Positions 26,836 to 34,965 of a stretch of DNA of 64,000 nucleotides are shown in pieces. A program made the translations under genes and the position numbers. A model generated the notes under the pieces. That model saw nothing but the letters and a program-made list of their open reading frames with translations, searched no databases and was not told the DNA's origin. The stretch is taken from the NCBI RefSeq assembly GCF_000820105.1, contig NZ_CDDB01000052.1, positions 211,024 to 275,023 on the forward strand, read 5' to 3'. The DNA comes from Aeromonas schubertii. Its GTDB lineage: Bacteria > Pseudomonadota > Gammaproteobacteria > Enterobacterales > Aeromonadaceae. Each line of letters starts with the position of its first letter. Positions within the stretch are counted from its first letter, which is position 1.

Positions 26836-27612
26836 CTACAGGACGACCGGTTGCCCTCCCTGCGGGTCGGCGATCACCCTGGCCGGGTAGCCGTATAGCC
26901 GCTCGATCAGGGGGGCCCTGAGCACCTCCCCGGGAGAGCCATCCGCGATCAGTTTTCCCCCCTCCAGCATCAGCAGTCGATCCCCGTAACGGGCCGCCAG
27001 ATTGAGATCGTGCAGTACCACCAGCACCGCAGTCTGTTCGCCGGCCAGTGCCCGAGCCATGGCCAGCAGTTGATGCTGATGTTTGAGATCCAGGGCCGAG
27101 GTGGGCTCGTCGAGCAGCAGCAGTCGGGGGCATGGCTCATCCCGGTTCCCTTGCCAGATCTGGGCCAGTACCCGGGCAAACTGCACCCGTTGTCGCTCCC
27201 CCCCGGAGAGGGCGGGATAGAGGCGATCCTTGAGATGGCCGACTCCGGCATGGTCCATGGCGGCGGCCACGATGCGGGCTTGCGCCGACCTTGGCTCCCT
27301 GTGGGGCAATCGCCCCATGGCGACGACCTCCTGACAGAGGAAGGGGAAGGTCAGCGAGGCGCTCTGGGGCAGGACGCCCACCTGACGGGCGAGGGCGTCG
27401 GCCGGCCAGGAGGCCTGGAGGCGGCCGAACAGGTGGATCTCCCCGTTGGGGACCAGCTCACCCGTGATGCACTTGAGCAGGGTACTCTTGCCCGCCCCGT
27501 TGGGGCCGAGCAGCACGGTCACCGAGCCCGCCTCCAGCGACAGCGTGAAGTCGTCGAGCAGGAGGCGACCGCCACGGGAGAGGGTCAGCTGACGACAGGA
27601 AAGCAGGGACAT
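26836..27612 (-). CDS. hmuV: Haem ABC transporter ATPase HmuV
   Basis: A 258-residue ABC ATPase that powers haem import. Walker A GPNGAGKS at 36-43, signature ALSGGERQRVQFARVLAQI, Walker B LLLLDEPTSALD, switch His in VLVVLHDLNLAARYGD. It is last in the operon hmuT-hmuU-hmuV, 8 bases after hmuU. Iron-siderophore ATPases are similar, but the adjoining HutX/HutZ genes point to haem. Confidence 0.9.
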   Translation of the reverse strand: MSLLSCRQLTLSRGGRLLLDDFTLSLEAGSVTVLLGPNGAGKSTLLKCITGELVPNGEIHLFGRLQASWPADALARQVGVLPQSASLTFPFLCQEVVAMGRLPHREPRSAQARIVAAAMDHAGVGHLKDRLYPALSGGERQRVQFARVLAQIWQGNRDEPCPRLLLLDEPTSALDLKHQHQLLAMARALAGEQTAVLVVLHDLNLAARYGDRLLMLEGGKLIADGSPGEVLRAPLIERLYGYPARVIADPQGGQPVVL

Positions 27613-27620
27613 GACAACTC

Positions 27621-28655
27621 CTAAAGATGGCGGCGTCCTTGCACCAGCAGCCAGAGAAAGAAGGGGGCGCCTATCAGGGCCGTGATGATGCCGACCGGCA
27701 GCTCGGCCGGCGCCAGCAGGACGCGGGCCACCATGTCGGCAGCCAGCAGCAGGGCGGCGCCGAGCAGTGCCGAGAGTGGCAGCAACCTGTGGTGATCGGG
27801 GCCTGCCAGCAGGCGTACCAGATGCGGCACCACCAGGCCGACGAAGCCGATGAGGCCGCTCACCGCGACCGCGACGCCGATCCCGGCGGCAGTGAACAAG
27901 ATAAGGCGGCGCTTGAGGGGTTGTACCGCCACCCCCAGGTGGCGCGCCTCCGACTCCCCCAGCAACAGGGCGTTGAGGGGACCTGCGTCACGCAGGAAGA
28001 GCAGCAGCAGGACGGTCAGGGTCGCCAGGGCGAGCAGTATGTCGGCCGGCTTGCCGGCGGCCAGACTCCCCATCTGCCACAGGCTCAGGTTGCGCAGCAT
28101 CTGATCGTCGGCGAGATAGGTAAGCAGACCGATGGCGGCGCCACAGAGGGCCGTGATGGCAACACCGGCCAGCAGCATGACGGTGACCGAGGTGCCTTCG
28201 GCCCGGGTGCCGAGCAGATAGACCAGGGTGGTGGTTAGCGCCCCGCCGAGGAAGGCCATCATGGGCAGCAGGCCGACCCCGAGCTGGCCTTGTAGTTCGG
28301 CTCCGAGGGGCGCCAGCAGCACGATAGCCAGGGCCGCCCCCAGGGCGGCGCCACCAGAGACGCCTATGATGCCGGGGTCGGCCAGGGGATTGCGAAACAG
28401 CCCCTGCATGACGGCACCACACAGGCCGAGGATCCCGCCGACGGCGATGCAGAGCAGGGTGCGTGGCAGGCGGATCTCTTGCACCACCATCTGCAGGTGG
28501 GGGGCGAGGGAGGTGTCCGGCAGCAAGGCCCCCAGGCTCTGACTCAAGGTCAGGGGCAGGGGGCCGGTGCCGAGTGACAGGGTCGCCAGCATTCCCAGCA
28601 GGCAGGCCAAGCCGCCCAGCAGGGGGGGGAGAGAGAGACGGCGGACCCGGCTCAT
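27621..28655 (-). CDS. hmuU: Haem ABC transporter permease HmuU (FecCD family)
   Basis: An inner membrane permease of 344 residues with about ten spans. FecCD/BtuC motifs are RLPRTLLCIAVGGILGLCGAVMQGLFRNPLADPGIIGVSGGAALGA, and GLIGFVGLVVPHLVRLLAGPDHHRLLP is the cytoplasmic coupling loop contacting the ATPase. It overlaps hmuT by 4 bases. It works with HmuT (periplasm) and HmuV (cytoplasm). Confidence 0.91.
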   Translation of the reverse strand: MSRVRRLSLPPLLGGLACLLGMLATLSLGTGPLPLTLSQSLGALLPDTSLAPHLQMVVQEIRLPRTLLCIAVGGILGLCGAVMQGLFRNPLADPGIIGVSGGAALGAALAIVLLAPLGAELQGQLGVGLLPMMAFLGGALTTTLVYLLGTRAEGTSVTVMLLAGVAITALCGAAIGLLTYLADDQMLRNLSLWQMGSLAAGKPADILLALATLTVLLLLFLRDAGPLNALLLGESEARHLGVAVQPLKRRLILFTAAGIGVAVAVSGLIGFVGLVVPHLVRLLAGPDHHRLLPLSALLGAALLLAADMVARVLLAPAELPVGIITALIGAPFFLWLLVQGRRHL

Positions 28656-29482
28656 GGGATGGCGGTCAGCCAGGTTGCGATATGACGGGCCTGCGCCAGG
28701 GAGGAGAGGGAGAGCCCCCCCTGCAGGGCGTGGCCATCCACCGCATGGAGGCGGCCATGTTGACCCGCCGGGGTGGAGGCGAGGGCCGGCACCTCGGCCA
28801 GTACGGTGGCGGGATCCCGGTAGGCTTGCCAGTCACGGCCACTGACCAGCACCAGATCCGGCTGCATCTGGATGAGGGCCTCGGCAGAGAGGGGCTTGTA
28901 GCCACTCGACCCCTTGCCGAGGTTTTCGCCTCCCGCCAGCGCGATAAGGGCATCCCCCGTGGTATCACCGCCCGCCAGGCTTAAGGGCTGCCCCTTGTGC
29001 AGCAGCAACAGGGCCACCCTGGGCGGGTGCTGCCGCTTGGTCTGCCTGGCCAGGGCATCGACCTCGTCGGCGATCCTGGCCTTGAGCTCCTTGCCCCTGG
29101 CCTCGGCACCGAGCAGACTGGCCAGGGTATCGATACGCAGACGCAGGTTTTCAAGGGTTGGTGCGGTCGCCAGCACCTCAACCTTGACGCCGGCACGGCT
29201 GAGCTGCTCCAGGGTCGAAGGGGGGCCCATCTCGTCGCTGCCGATGACCCGGGTCGGCGCCATGCTGAGGATCCCCTCGGCGGCCAGGGCTCTGTGATAC
29301 CCCACCCTGGGCACCGTGAGCCCCTGGCTGCTGACGTCGGTGGCGACGATCTCGGTCTCGGCCCCCAGCGCCTGTAGCAGCTCGGTGGTGGCCGGCCCTA
29401 TGCTGACGATGCGTTCGGCCCCCTGGAGGGCAGACGTGGTGAGTAGGGGAAACAGCAGCAACAGTCGGTGCAGAGGGATCAT
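28652..29482 (-). CDS. hmuT: Periplasmic haem-binding protein HmuT
   Basis: A binding protein of 276 residues with a signal peptide (LHRLLLLFPLLTTSALQGAE) and a class III periplasmic binding fold (RIVSIGPATTELLQALGAETEIVATD). A central GSDEMGPPSTLEQL region and a long linking helix fit HmuT/ShuT. It takes haem from the outer membrane receptor to HmuUV. It is the first gene of the operon; the Fur box at 29547 lies 64 bases upstream. Confidence 0.9.
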   Translation of the reverse strand: MIPLHRLLLLFPLLTTSALQGAERIVSIGPATTELLQALGAETEIVATDVSSQGLTVPRVGYHRALAAEGILSMAPTRVIGSDEMGPPSTLEQLSRAGVKVEVLATAPTLENLRLRIDTLASLLGAEARGKELKARIADEVDALARQTKRQHPPRVALLLLHKGQPLSLAGGDTTGDALIALAGGENLGKGSSGYKPLSAEALIQMQPDLVLVSGRDWQAYRDPATVLAEVPALASTPAGQHGRLHAVDGHALQGGLSLSSLAQARHIATWLTAIP

Positions 29483-29546
29483 GGGTTATGCTCCACAAAC
29501 GGGGTGACAGGCCGGGGAGCATAGCAGGCAGCACACGCTCTGTATA

Positions 29547-29565
29547 GATAATGAAAATTATTATC
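29547..29565. promoter_or_regulatory. Fur box between hmuTUV and hutXZ
   Basis: GATAATGAAAATTATTATC matches the Fur consensus GATAATGATAATCATTATC at 17 of 19 positions. It sits between divergent hmuT and hutX, placed to repress both in iron-rich cells. Confidence 0.88.
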
Positions 29566-29633
29566 AATTGCATCTTGTCGCCTCTATCCCTTAGAGTATG
29601 ACCCACCAATCGTGTGCACCGGATGGAGAGAGC

Positions 29634-30134
29634 ATGACCATTGCACAGCAGATCCACGACCTGTTAAACGAAGACCCGGGGGCTCACCCCTCGGCCATTG
29701 CCGCCAGACTGGCGGTGAGCGAGTGGGAGGTGGTTCGTCACCTTCCCGCTGAGTTGGCGACCCTGTTGCCGGGTGAGCGCGCCGAGGCGCTGCTGGCCGA
29801 CCTCGCCGACTGGGGGCCGGTGACCACCATCATCGAATCGTCCGGCTCCATCTTCGAGGTGAAGGCCCCCTTCCCCAAAGGCAAGAGCGCCCGCGGTTAT
29901 TACAACCTGATGGGGCGCGACGGTGAGCTGCACGGCCACCTCAAACTCGACAACGTGGTCGGCATCGCCCTGGTGAGCAAGCTCTTCATGGGTAAGGAGG
30001 GGCACTCCTTCCAGTTCTTCGATGGGGCCGGCCGCTGTATCTTCAAGGTTTATCTGGGGCGTGATGAGCAGCGTAACCTGCTGCCGGAACAGGTGGCGCG
30101 CTTTATGGCCCTGCGCGAGGAGAATCAGGCATGA
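29634..30134 (+). CDS. hutX: Cytosolic haem-trafficking protein HutX
   Basis: A protein of 166 residues of the HutX/HuvX/HugX family, which binds imported haem and passes it to HutZ. N-terminal helices (TIAQQIHDLLNEDPGAHPSAIAARLAVSEWEVVRHLP) resemble a winged-helix fold, followed by the beta domain VTTIIESSGSIFEVKAPFPKGK and GYYNLMG. GGAGAG lies before ATG 29634; a longer reading to 29598 starts inside the promoter region and is rejected. It overlaps hutZ by 4 bases. Confidence 0.88.
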   Translation: MTIAQQIHDLLNEDPGAHPSAIAARLAVSEWEVVRHLPAELATLLPGERAEALLADLADWGPVTTIIESSGSIFEVKAPFPKGKSARGYYNLMGRDGELHGHLKLDNVVGIALVSKLFMGKEGHSFQFFDGAGRCIFKVYLGRDEQRNLLPEQVARFMALREENQA

Positions 30135-30688
30135 GTGAACGTCAAGAGCGTCTGCAGGGTCGTCTGCAGCCGGAGATCCGCGAGTTTCGGGACGCTTGCC
30201 GTACCCTGCAGTTGGCCACGGTCGATGCCGACGGCACCCCCAATGCCAGCTATGCCCCCTTTGTGCTGCAGGAGGATGGCTACTATGTGCTCATCTCCGA
30301 GATCGCCCGCCATGCACGCAACCTGCAACAGGTGCCGCGTGTCTCCCTGATGCTGATCGAGGATGAGGGCTCGGCCCGTGAGCTGTTTGCCAGAAAGCGC
30401 CTCACCTTCGATGCCTGCGCCGAGGTGGTATCCCGTGACGACGTGCGTTGGGAACAGGCCATCGCCGCACTCGAGGGGCGTTTTGGGGAGATCGTCAAGG
30501 GGCTCTCCAACCTGCAGGACTTCGTTCTGTTTCGCTTGAGGCCCGAGCAGGGGCTCTTCGTGAAGGGGTTTGGCCAGGCGTTTCGCGTCAGCGGCGATGA
30601 ACTGGTGGATGTCGTCCACCTGGTCGAGGGGCACAAGCGGATCGACAGTGGCGAAGAGATCGCCGCGGCGACCGATCCCCTGCGCTAA
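30131..30688 (+). CDS. hutZ: Haem-degrading protein HutZ/HugZ
   Basis: A 185-residue split-barrel (pyridoxamine-oxidase-like) protein that degrades haem to free iron. Features include LQLATVDADGTPNASYAPFVLQEDGYYVLIS and HARNLQQVPRVSLMLIEDE, with a C-terminal His-rich loop (FRVSGDELVDVVHLVEGHKRID) probably carrying the haem ligand. It is translated coupled to hutX and followed by a hairpin terminator. Confidence 0.9.
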   Translation: MSERQERLQGRLQPEIREFRDACRTLQLATVDADGTPNASYAPFVLQEDGYYVLISEIARHARNLQQVPRVSLMLIEDEGSARELFARKRLTFDACAEVVSRDDVRWEQAIAALEGRFGEIVKGLSNLQDFVLFRLRPEQGLFVKGFGQAFRVSGDELVDVVHLVEGHKRIDSGEEIAAATDPLR

Positions 30689-30702
30689 CCCCGGTGATAC
30701 GG

Positions 30703-30728
30703 AACGGGCAGCCTCGGCTGCCCGTTTT
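30703..30728. terminator. Bidirectional terminator after hutZ
   Basis: AACGGGCAGCC-TC-GGCTGCCCGTTTT, 11-bp stem with T run, 15 bases after hutZ and just before the end of the convergent lipoprotein gene. Confidence 0.85.
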
Positions 30729-30734
30729 CATTGG

Positions 30735-31130
30735 TTACTCTTCCCACTGCGGCGTGTTGGGGAAGCGCTGGCGATCCGCCGTGCTGGCCCCCTCGTTACA
30801 CTCGCCCCGTACCTTCCACGAGGTGCGCGTCAGCACGATAAAGCCCTGATGGCAGAACTGCTTCTCTGTCATCCACTGACTCAGTTGCTCCTCCTGAATG
30901 GCCTCCCGGGTCTCGAGCAGGCTCTTGCGTGGTCGCTCCAGCTTACCGTCGGCCGGGAGCCGGACGGGCAGGCGCTCCAGGGGGGCGGCCTCAAACACGA
31001 AGCGCTTGCTCCCCTCCTGGTTGATATGGGTGGCAAAGAGGGGAGGGGGAGCATCGCCACGCTGGCTTGAGGAGCAGGCGGCGAGCAGCAACAGGGGGAA
31101 GAGCAGTAACAGGCGCAAGGAGAACTCCAT
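30735..31130 (-). CDS. Putative lipoprotein of unknown function
   Basis: A 131-residue protein with a leader ending in the lipobox LLAAC (EFSLRLLLLFPLLLLAACSSS), hence a probable lipoprotein. The mature part has one pair of Cys (KQFCHQGF, RGECNEGAS) and no recognised domain. It is the last gene of the chaN operon, so likely iron-regulated. The stop of the hydrolase gene and its ATG are adjacent. Confidence 0.72.
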   Translation of the reverse strand: MEFSLRLLLLFPLLLLAACSSSQRGDAPPPLFATHINQEGSKRFVFEAAPLERLPVRLPADGKLERPRKSLLETREAIQEEQLSQWMTEKQFCHQGFIVLTRTSWKVRGECNEGASTADRQRFPNTPQWEE

Positions 31131-31658
31131 TCAGACCAGCCGTTCGGTGGGGTGCAGGGTAACACGTTTGCCAGCGGGCAGGATCAGCCCCTCCCACATC
31201 CAGTGGTGGTGGGCGATGATCTGCGCCGCGCCCAGATGGGGGCGGTCGGCCGTGGTGTGGGCATCACTCACTGCCACCACATTAAACCCCTGGGCGGCGG
31301 CGCTGCGCAGGGTGGTATCGACACAAAAATCGGTGGCGCAGCCACAGATGAGCAGGCGACGGGGGGAGAGGATTCGAAGGCGAGCCGCGAGATCGGTGCC
31401 AAGGAAGCTGTCGCAGGCGTTCTTGCCGAGGTATCCATCCTCTGCGCCGACCTCGAGTCCGGGATGAAGTGCCCAACCCGGGCTGCCCGGCTCGAGATCC
31501 TCTCCCGGCCGGCCATCATGGCGCACATAGATGACATGGCCAGCGCGCGCTCGTACCGCTGCGGCCAGACGATTGATATTCCCGATCACCTCTGCCGCCC
31601 GGTGACGGGGCTGCTCGAACAATCCCTGCTGCATATCGATTACCAGCAATACATCCAT
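31131..31658 (-). CDS. Isochorismatase-family cysteine hydrolase
   Basis: A cytoplasmic hydrolase of 175 residues with the conserved triad Asp8 (VIDMQQGLF), Lys79 (YLGKNACDSF) and Cys112 in CGCATDFCVDTTLRSAAAQGF. The family includes isochorismatases, nicotinamidases and N-carbamoyl hydrolases; the substrate here is unknown, and no siderophore synthesis genes are nearby. ATG 31658 follows a strong AAGGAG. It sits between chaN and the lipoprotein gene in one transcript. Confidence 0.82.
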   Translation of the reverse strand: MDVLLVIDMQQGLFEQPRHRAAEVIGNINRLAAAVRARAGHVIYVRHDGRPGEDLEPGSPGWALHPGLEVGAEDGYLGKNACDSFLGTDLAARLRILSPRRLLICGCATDFCVDTTLRSAAAQGFNVVAVSDAHTTADRPHLGAAQIIAHHHWMWEGLILPAGKRVTLHPTERLV

Positions 31659-31677
31659 CCTGCCTCTCCTTGGTCGT

Positions 31678-32616
31678 TCAGGGTTGCTGCCAGCGGCTGC
31701 AGTCGCGTTCGCGGGCACGGTGTAATGATGCCATCTCCCGTTTCATCTCTTCACGACTTTTCCAGCGCTCGGGCAGGGGGGCGATGTGCAGCTCCAGGTC
31801 GGCCTGACGGCCGCTGGCGCCGGACTGTGGTTCGCTGACCGGTATCACCAGGGCCACCTTGAGGGCCGGGTTGCGCGCCGCGATACGGCTGGCGAGCCCC
31901 CATCCCCCCTCCACGTGGAAGTTGCCGGCGATATGCATGATGCGCCGGCCCGGGTGAGCCGCGAGGTAGGTCACCATGCTCTCGGCCATGGTGTCGTCCC
32001 AGGCGGTCTGGGCGGCAAAACGGCGGGCATTGCTGTCATTGTCACCATGGTGCAGGGAGGCCATAAAGCGTTGACGATAGCCATCCTCCCCCAGGGTGAG
32101 GTGGGCGGCTACCAGGCGGCGATGATTGGCGGGCAGGGTATCGAGCCACGCAGGCCCCTGCTCACCGATACAGCTGACCAGCCCCTTGGGGGCGTTGGCG
32201 GCGATGACGGGCATCTGTCGGGCCTTGGCAAATTCCACCAGGGGTCGGTAGTCGCTCTGGTAGTTGGGCCAGGCGTGGCCGGCCCTCATCAGCGCCGACT
32301 CGCCGATCCGCCCGGCCAGATAGGCATCTACCACGGCTTGATCGGCGCGGCTGAACTGCTCCATGGAGAGGGTGAGCGCCCGCGGTGACAGGCTCAGCTG
32401 TGCCAGCAGGCGGGCCTGGAACAGATGCACCGCCGGATGGCTGTGCAGCTCCCCCACCAGGATGATATCCGCCCCCTGCAGACGCTCGGTGGCAGCCGTC
32501 AGGCTCAAGGGGGTGTCGCCCGCTTGCAGGCGATAGTCATAGAGGGTGGGGAGGGGAGAGGGAGGCGTGGCACAACCGGCCAGCAGGGCGGTCAAAACAA
32601 GGGATAGCAGTCGCAT
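31678..32616 (-). CDS. ChaN-like haem-binding lipoprotein
   Basis: A lipoprotein of 312 residues. The lipobox LLAGC follows a short leader (RLLSLVLTALLAGCAT). The haem-binding uptake domain (ChaN/Tiki-like) is marked by DIILVGELHSHPAVHLFQARLL, TLSMEQFSRADQAVVDAYL and MHIAGNFHVEGGWGL. Related ChaN proteins bind two cofacial haems and are iron-regulated outer membrane proteins. Start ATG 32616 is 64 bases from a Fur-like box. It is divergent from the haem receptor. Confidence 0.85.
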   Translation of the reverse strand: MRLLSLVLTALLAGCATPPSPLPTLYDYRLQAGDTPLSLTAATERLQGADIILVGELHSHPAVHLFQARLLAQLSLSPRALTLSMEQFSRADQAVVDAYLAGRIGESALMRAGHAWPNYQSDYRPLVEFAKARQMPVIAANAPKGLVSCIGEQGPAWLDTLPANHRRLVAAHLTLGEDGYRQRFMASLHHGDNDSNARRFAAQTAWDDTMAESMVTYLAAHPGRRIMHIAGNFHVEGGWGLASRIAARNPALKVALVIPVSEPQSGASGRQADLELHIAPLPERWKSREEMKREMASLHRARERDCSRWQQP

Positions 32617-32679
32617 CTTGGCTCTCGTCGGTATGGGTCGGGGGGATTGTAGCCAAGTTTTTACGCGCATCAATCAAAT

Positions 32680-32698
32680 GATAATGATTTTCGTTAGC
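32680..32698. promoter_or_regulatory. Fur box for the chaN operon
   Basis: GATAATGATTTTCGTTAGC matches the Fur consensus at 15 of 19 positions, 64 bases upstream of chaN and 68 upstream of the divergent receptor gene. Confidence 0.7.
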
Positions 32699-32737
32699 AT
32701 TGATCTTTTTTCATTCACGGGTAAGATGCGACAGGTT

Positions 32738-32756
32738 GATAATAATTCTCATTAAG
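32738..32756. promoter_or_regulatory. Fur-like box at the receptor start
   Basis: GATAATAATTCTCATTAAG matches the Fur consensus at 14 of 19 positions. Its last bases enter the AAGGA ribosome site of the haem receptor gene. With the box at 32680 it gives a two-site divergent Fur control region. Confidence 0.6.
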
Positions 32757-32765
32757 GATGTTGCA

Positions 32766-34868
32766 GTGAAACAGACCCCTTTCACCCTGGTGGCCCTCTC
32801 GGTAGCCGCCGCCCTCTCCATCCCGGTCCAGGCCAGCGGCCACAAGAGCGATGAGGTCGTGGTCGTGAGCGGCTCGCGCATGGCCCAGAAGCTGGAGGAT
32901 GTCTCCGGTCCCATCACCGTCATCACGGAGCAGCAGATCGAGGAGCAGGGGGTCACCAATGCCGCCGAGCTCTTTCGCTATGAGCCCGGGGTGAGTGTCA
33001 AAGGGGGGAACGGGGGCGATCAGACCTTTATCATTCGTGGCATGGGGGAGAACCGGGTCAAGGTGATTCAGGATGGCGTACGTCAAAACGATGCCTACAG
33101 CAAGGGAGGGGTGGGGCAGGGCTATTTTGACACCGACATGATCAAGCAGGTGGAGGTGGTCAAGGGCCCCGCCTCGGCAGCCTATGGCTCGGATGCCCTC
33201 GGCGGGGTGATCGCCATCACCACCAAGGAGGCCGCGGACTATCTGAAAAACGGGGATCACTATCTGGACGCCAGTGCCGGCTATGCCGGTGCCAATAGCC
33301 AGGGGATGGGGGGGATCACCGGAGCCATCAGAACGGGGGATGTGGAGACCCTGCTGCGTTATACCCGCCGTGACGGCGGTGTCACCCAGGATTATCACGA
33401 CCGCAAGAACGAGTTCGATATCGTGAGCGACGCCCTGTTGCTCAAGAGCCGCTGGCAGATCTCCGAGGCCCAGTTCCTCAAGCTCACCGCCGACTACTTC
33501 CAGGAGGGGCAGGACCCGGATGCGGTCAAGCTCAACAAGGTCGGCAGCGGCCGGGCCAGGGTCTTCGATCAGCCCGTCACCGACAAGCAGAGCGAGAATC
33601 TCTCCCTCATCCTGGATCACGGCCTGGAGCTCAATCTGGCCTGGGTGGATCGCATGGAGAGCAAGCTCTACTTTACCCGGATGGCGCAGACCCTGGATCA
33701 GTACGCCTCTTCCAAATATCCCGTCATGGCGGGCAACCCTTATGTGACCAAGAACTCCCTCGATCACAACCGCTTCCGCCAGGAGAACCTGGGGGCCCAG
33801 ATGCAGTTCTCCAAGGCCCTTGCGAGCCAGCGTCTGGCCTGGGGCATCGAGTATGAGCACAGCGACAATCGCCGCGAGCGCTACAAGGGGCCCACAGTGC
33901 CCGGTGACTTCCCCGGTTACGACGAGCTGAGCTTCCCCTCTACCGTCAGCCAGCGCGGCGGGCTCTGGGCCTTTGACGAGATCCGCTTCGGTGAGCGCTG
34001 GGTGCTGACCCCGGGCCTGCGTTATGACTACTACCGCATGAGCCCGGATGACGATCCCGCCTATCAGGGCGAGCAACTGCAGACCTTCTCGGAAGGGGAG
34101 CTCTCCCCCAGACTGGGGCTGGTGTTCAAGGCTCACGAGGCGGTCAACCTGTTCGCCCAGTACAGCCACGGCTTCAAGGCCCCCATGTATGACACCGCCT
34201 TCTCGACCCTGAACCATCAGGCCTATGGCTACCGCTTCGAGCCCAACCCCAACCTCAAGGCCGAGACCAGTGATGGCATCGACGTGGGGATGCGCGGCAA
34301 TACCGAGCGCCTGGGCTACGAGCTGTCGGCCTTCTACACCCGCTTCGAGGATTTCATCTCCCAGCAGCAGATCGCCCGGGAGGGACGCACCAGCGTCTAT
34401 CAATACCGCAATCTCGATGAGGTGAAGACCCGCGGAGTCGAGGCCAGGGCCGACTACTGGGTGACCGACTCGGTCAACCTCTGGGGTAACCTCGCCTATG
34501 TGACCGGCAAGGACGGTGAGGGGCACTACATCAACGAGCTGAGCCCGCTGCAGGGAAGCCTGGGAGTCCGCTTCGAGCAGGCGCGGTGGAACCTCAACGG
34601 GGCGCTGCGCTTCGCCGACGACATGAACAAGGTGGGGCAGGATGCCAGCGGCAAGGAGACCCTGCAGAGCGCCGGCTGGGGTGTGGTGGATCTCTATGCC
34701 CAGTTCACCCCCATGGAAGATCTGAAGCTCAACGTCGGCCTCTTTAACCTGTTTGATAAAGAGGTGCTGGCCTATGAGTCGGTGGCCGGCCTCGCCCAGG
34801 GTAGCGATACCACCCGTCTGATCGAGCCGGGGCGAACCCTCAGCGCCCGGGTCAAGTACGTCTTCTGA
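32766..34868 (+). CDS. TonB-dependent haem/haemoglobin receptor
   Basis: An outer membrane receptor of 700 residues. A signal peptide (KQTPFTLVALSVAAALSIPVQASG) leads to a plug domain (VSGSRMAQKLEDVSGPITVITEQQIEEQGVTNAAELFRYEPGVSVKGG) and a 22-strand barrel. GFKAP and NPNLKAETSDGIDVG resemble the FRAP/NPNL signatures of haem receptors, and the sequence ends with Phe (VKYVF), as outer membrane proteins do. Start is GTG 32766 behind AAGGA; a longer in-frame reading lies in the Fur region. It imports haem with TonB energy; tonB/exbBD are not in the window. Confidence 0.88.
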   Translation: MKQTPFTLVALSVAAALSIPVQASGHKSDEVVVVSGSRMAQKLEDVSGPITVITEQQIEEQGVTNAAELFRYEPGVSVKGGNGGDQTFIIRGMGENRVKVIQDGVRQNDAYSKGGVGQGYFDTDMIKQVEVVKGPASAAYGSDALGGVIAITTKEAADYLKNGDHYLDASAGYAGANSQGMGGITGAIRTGDVETLLRYTRRDGGVTQDYHDRKNEFDIVSDALLLKSRWQISEAQFLKLTADYFQEGQDPDAVKLNKVGSGRARVFDQPVTDKQSENLSLILDHGLELNLAWVDRMESKLYFTRMAQTLDQYASSKYPVMAGNPYVTKNSLDHNRFRQENLGAQMQFSKALASQRLAWGIEYEHSDNRRERYKGPTVPGDFPGYDELSFPSTVSQRGGLWAFDEIRFGERWVLTPGLRYDYYRMSPDDDPAYQGEQLQTFSEGELSPRLGLVFKAHEAVNLFAQYSHGFKAPMYDTAFSTLNHQAYGYRFEPNPNLKAETSDGIDVGMRGNTERLGYELSAFYTRFEDFISQQQIAREGRTSVYQYRNLDEVKTRGVEARADYWVTDSVNLWGNLAYVTGKDGEGHYINELSPLQGSLGVRFEQARWNLNGALRFADDMNKVGQDASGKETLQSAGWGVVDLYAQFTPMEDLKLNVGLFNLFDKEVLAYESVAGLAQGSDTTRLIEPGRTLSARVKYVF

Positions 34869-34874
34869 ACGTGC

Positions 34875-34898
34875 AGAGGGGGGCCGTCAGGCCCCTCT
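34875..34898 (+). terminator. Hairpin after the haem receptor gene
   Basis: AGAGGGGGGCC-GTCA-GGCCCCTCT, a GC-rich stem with a small bulge and only a weak T tail, 7 bases after the receptor stop. It is probably a terminator. Confidence 0.55.
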
Positions 34899-34965
34899 CA
34901 TTTCACTCCAGCAGGGGGGGAAGATGGGGTATGATTGGTGCCCCCTACACAGCCGTCGAGTTCCC

